The notes below the pieces were generated by a model. That model was given only the letters and a program-made list of their open reading frames with translations. It was not told where the DNA came from and searched no databases. This document shows positions 63,415 to 64,000 of a DNA stretch of 64,000 nucleotides, piece by piece (within the stretch, counting starts at the first letter, position 1; each line of letters starts with the position of its first letter). The DNA is from Ailanthus altissimus (lineage: Eukaryota > Streptophyta > Magnoliopsida > Sapindales > Simaroubaceae). The stretch is from contig OX327710.1 of NCBI GenBank assembly GCA_946807835.1, positions 17,534,501 through 17,598,500 of the forward strand. Direction: 5' to 3'. A program made the position numbers and the translations under genes.

Positions 63415-64000
63415 AGAGCATAACAAATTTGTAATGGTTTGCTAGCCACCCTATTGATCGGGTGTTGGTGTCAGCACTTCCAAAATTAGTGTATGTCCTT
63501 ATAAATTTGTAACAATCTAAAATACAATTTTCTAGATGTTATAAAAATAAAAAATTTATTTATTCATTTGGTTGTCATTTTCTATTATAAGTATTTGATT
63601 TAATGGTAAAATTTAATATTTGAGTTTAATTAGTGTATTAATGGTTGTGGCTATAATTTTCTATACTATATAAAGAGAAGGCCACCTATATTAATGAATA
63701 TGAAAAGAGATATAACTCCTCTCAATTTTTCACTATATATATAATTGTTATCAGAGATGCGTTATTTCATCGTTGTTCTACAATTCTCTACTTGGGAATG
63801 CATTTTTAGGAGACAAAAATCATTGAATGTTAGATACCACCACAAAGCTTAATTTGCATCAGGACATTGTGCTCGAGGAGCATAATCTATCCTTAAGAAC
63901 GATGCTTCAGCACACCTTAACTTATCAATTCAAGCATATCTATCAACATCCAAATTTTGAACACATCCTTCATTGATGAGGACAAGATATATGGTAGAGA
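63318..64000. other. Repeat-like sequence at the right edge
   Basis: After a TA run (63388-63412) no coding frame is seen. TGTTATCAGAG at about 63746-63756 resembles the tRNA-Met primer-binding site of plant retroelements, so an LTR may end just before it, with internal sequence running off the window. The matching second LTR would lie outside. Confidence 0.3.

Overview
The window is plant nuclear DNA from a eudicot. The evidence is intron-containing genes, plant L1-type LINEs, Ty1/copia LTR retrotransposons, and proteins of plant families: a BAC2 mitochondrial carrier, PDX1.2, kinesin-13B, a class III peroxidase and a CC-NB-LRR fragment. The tone of the proteins, especially the CC domain at the right end, suggests a woody rosid such as Citrus. 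That is an impression and was not tested. Most of the sequence is AT-rich and repeat-derived, and real genes occupy only a few islands.

Layout. 1-11.6 kb is one long decayed LINE on the minus strand (ORF1 remnant, endonuclease, reverse transcriptase, zf-RVT). Later insertions split it: two solo LTRs (840-1312; 6572-7856), a 5'-truncated LINE with a near-intact RT/RNase H ORF and a 17-bp target-site duplication (TSD) (3449-5869), and an LTR-like AT-rich block (8821-about 11.1 kb). 13.5-18.7 kb is a gene island: a BAC2-type basic amino acid carrier (+), then two head-to-tail intronless PDX1.2-like genes (-). Both lack the two catalytic lysines of true PDX1 enzymes, and only the upstream copy has a clean heat-shock element next to a TATA box. 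18.8-34.8 kb is intergenic: MITE-like inverted repeats, a gag-only copia element (24.6-29.2 kb) carrying a nested solo LTR, a TRIM-like direct-repeat pair, and a probable large LTR.

35.5-40.4 kb is a complete 12-coding-exon kinesin-13B gene (+). 41.3-47.2 kb is a Peroxidase-48-like gene (+). Its intron 1 holds an antisense, deleted copia element, and I cannot find the exon that should encode the distal haem histidine, so it is probably a pseudogene. 47.9-48.5 kb (-) is a small plant protein with an OVATE-like C-terminus. 52.8-58.5 kb is a young, structurally complete copia element: near-identical LTRs, a perfect 5-bp TSD, three nonsense codons and a lost protease aspartate. 59.3-60.0 kb is a solo LTR of the family also found at 25.2 kb. 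62.1-62.6 kb is a microsatellite and hairpin cluster just upstream of a CC-only NLR fragment (62.9-63.3 kb).

The host genes show no operon-like relationship. The main cross-cutting signals are the duplicated PDX1.2 pseudoenzyme pair with a heat-type promoter, the exon-less peroxidase, and a degenerate 14-bp palindromic GC-rich word clustered in several apparently unrelated LTRs. Exon borders were placed by eye from reading frame, GT-AG dinucleotides and family knowledge. No alignment or database search was run.
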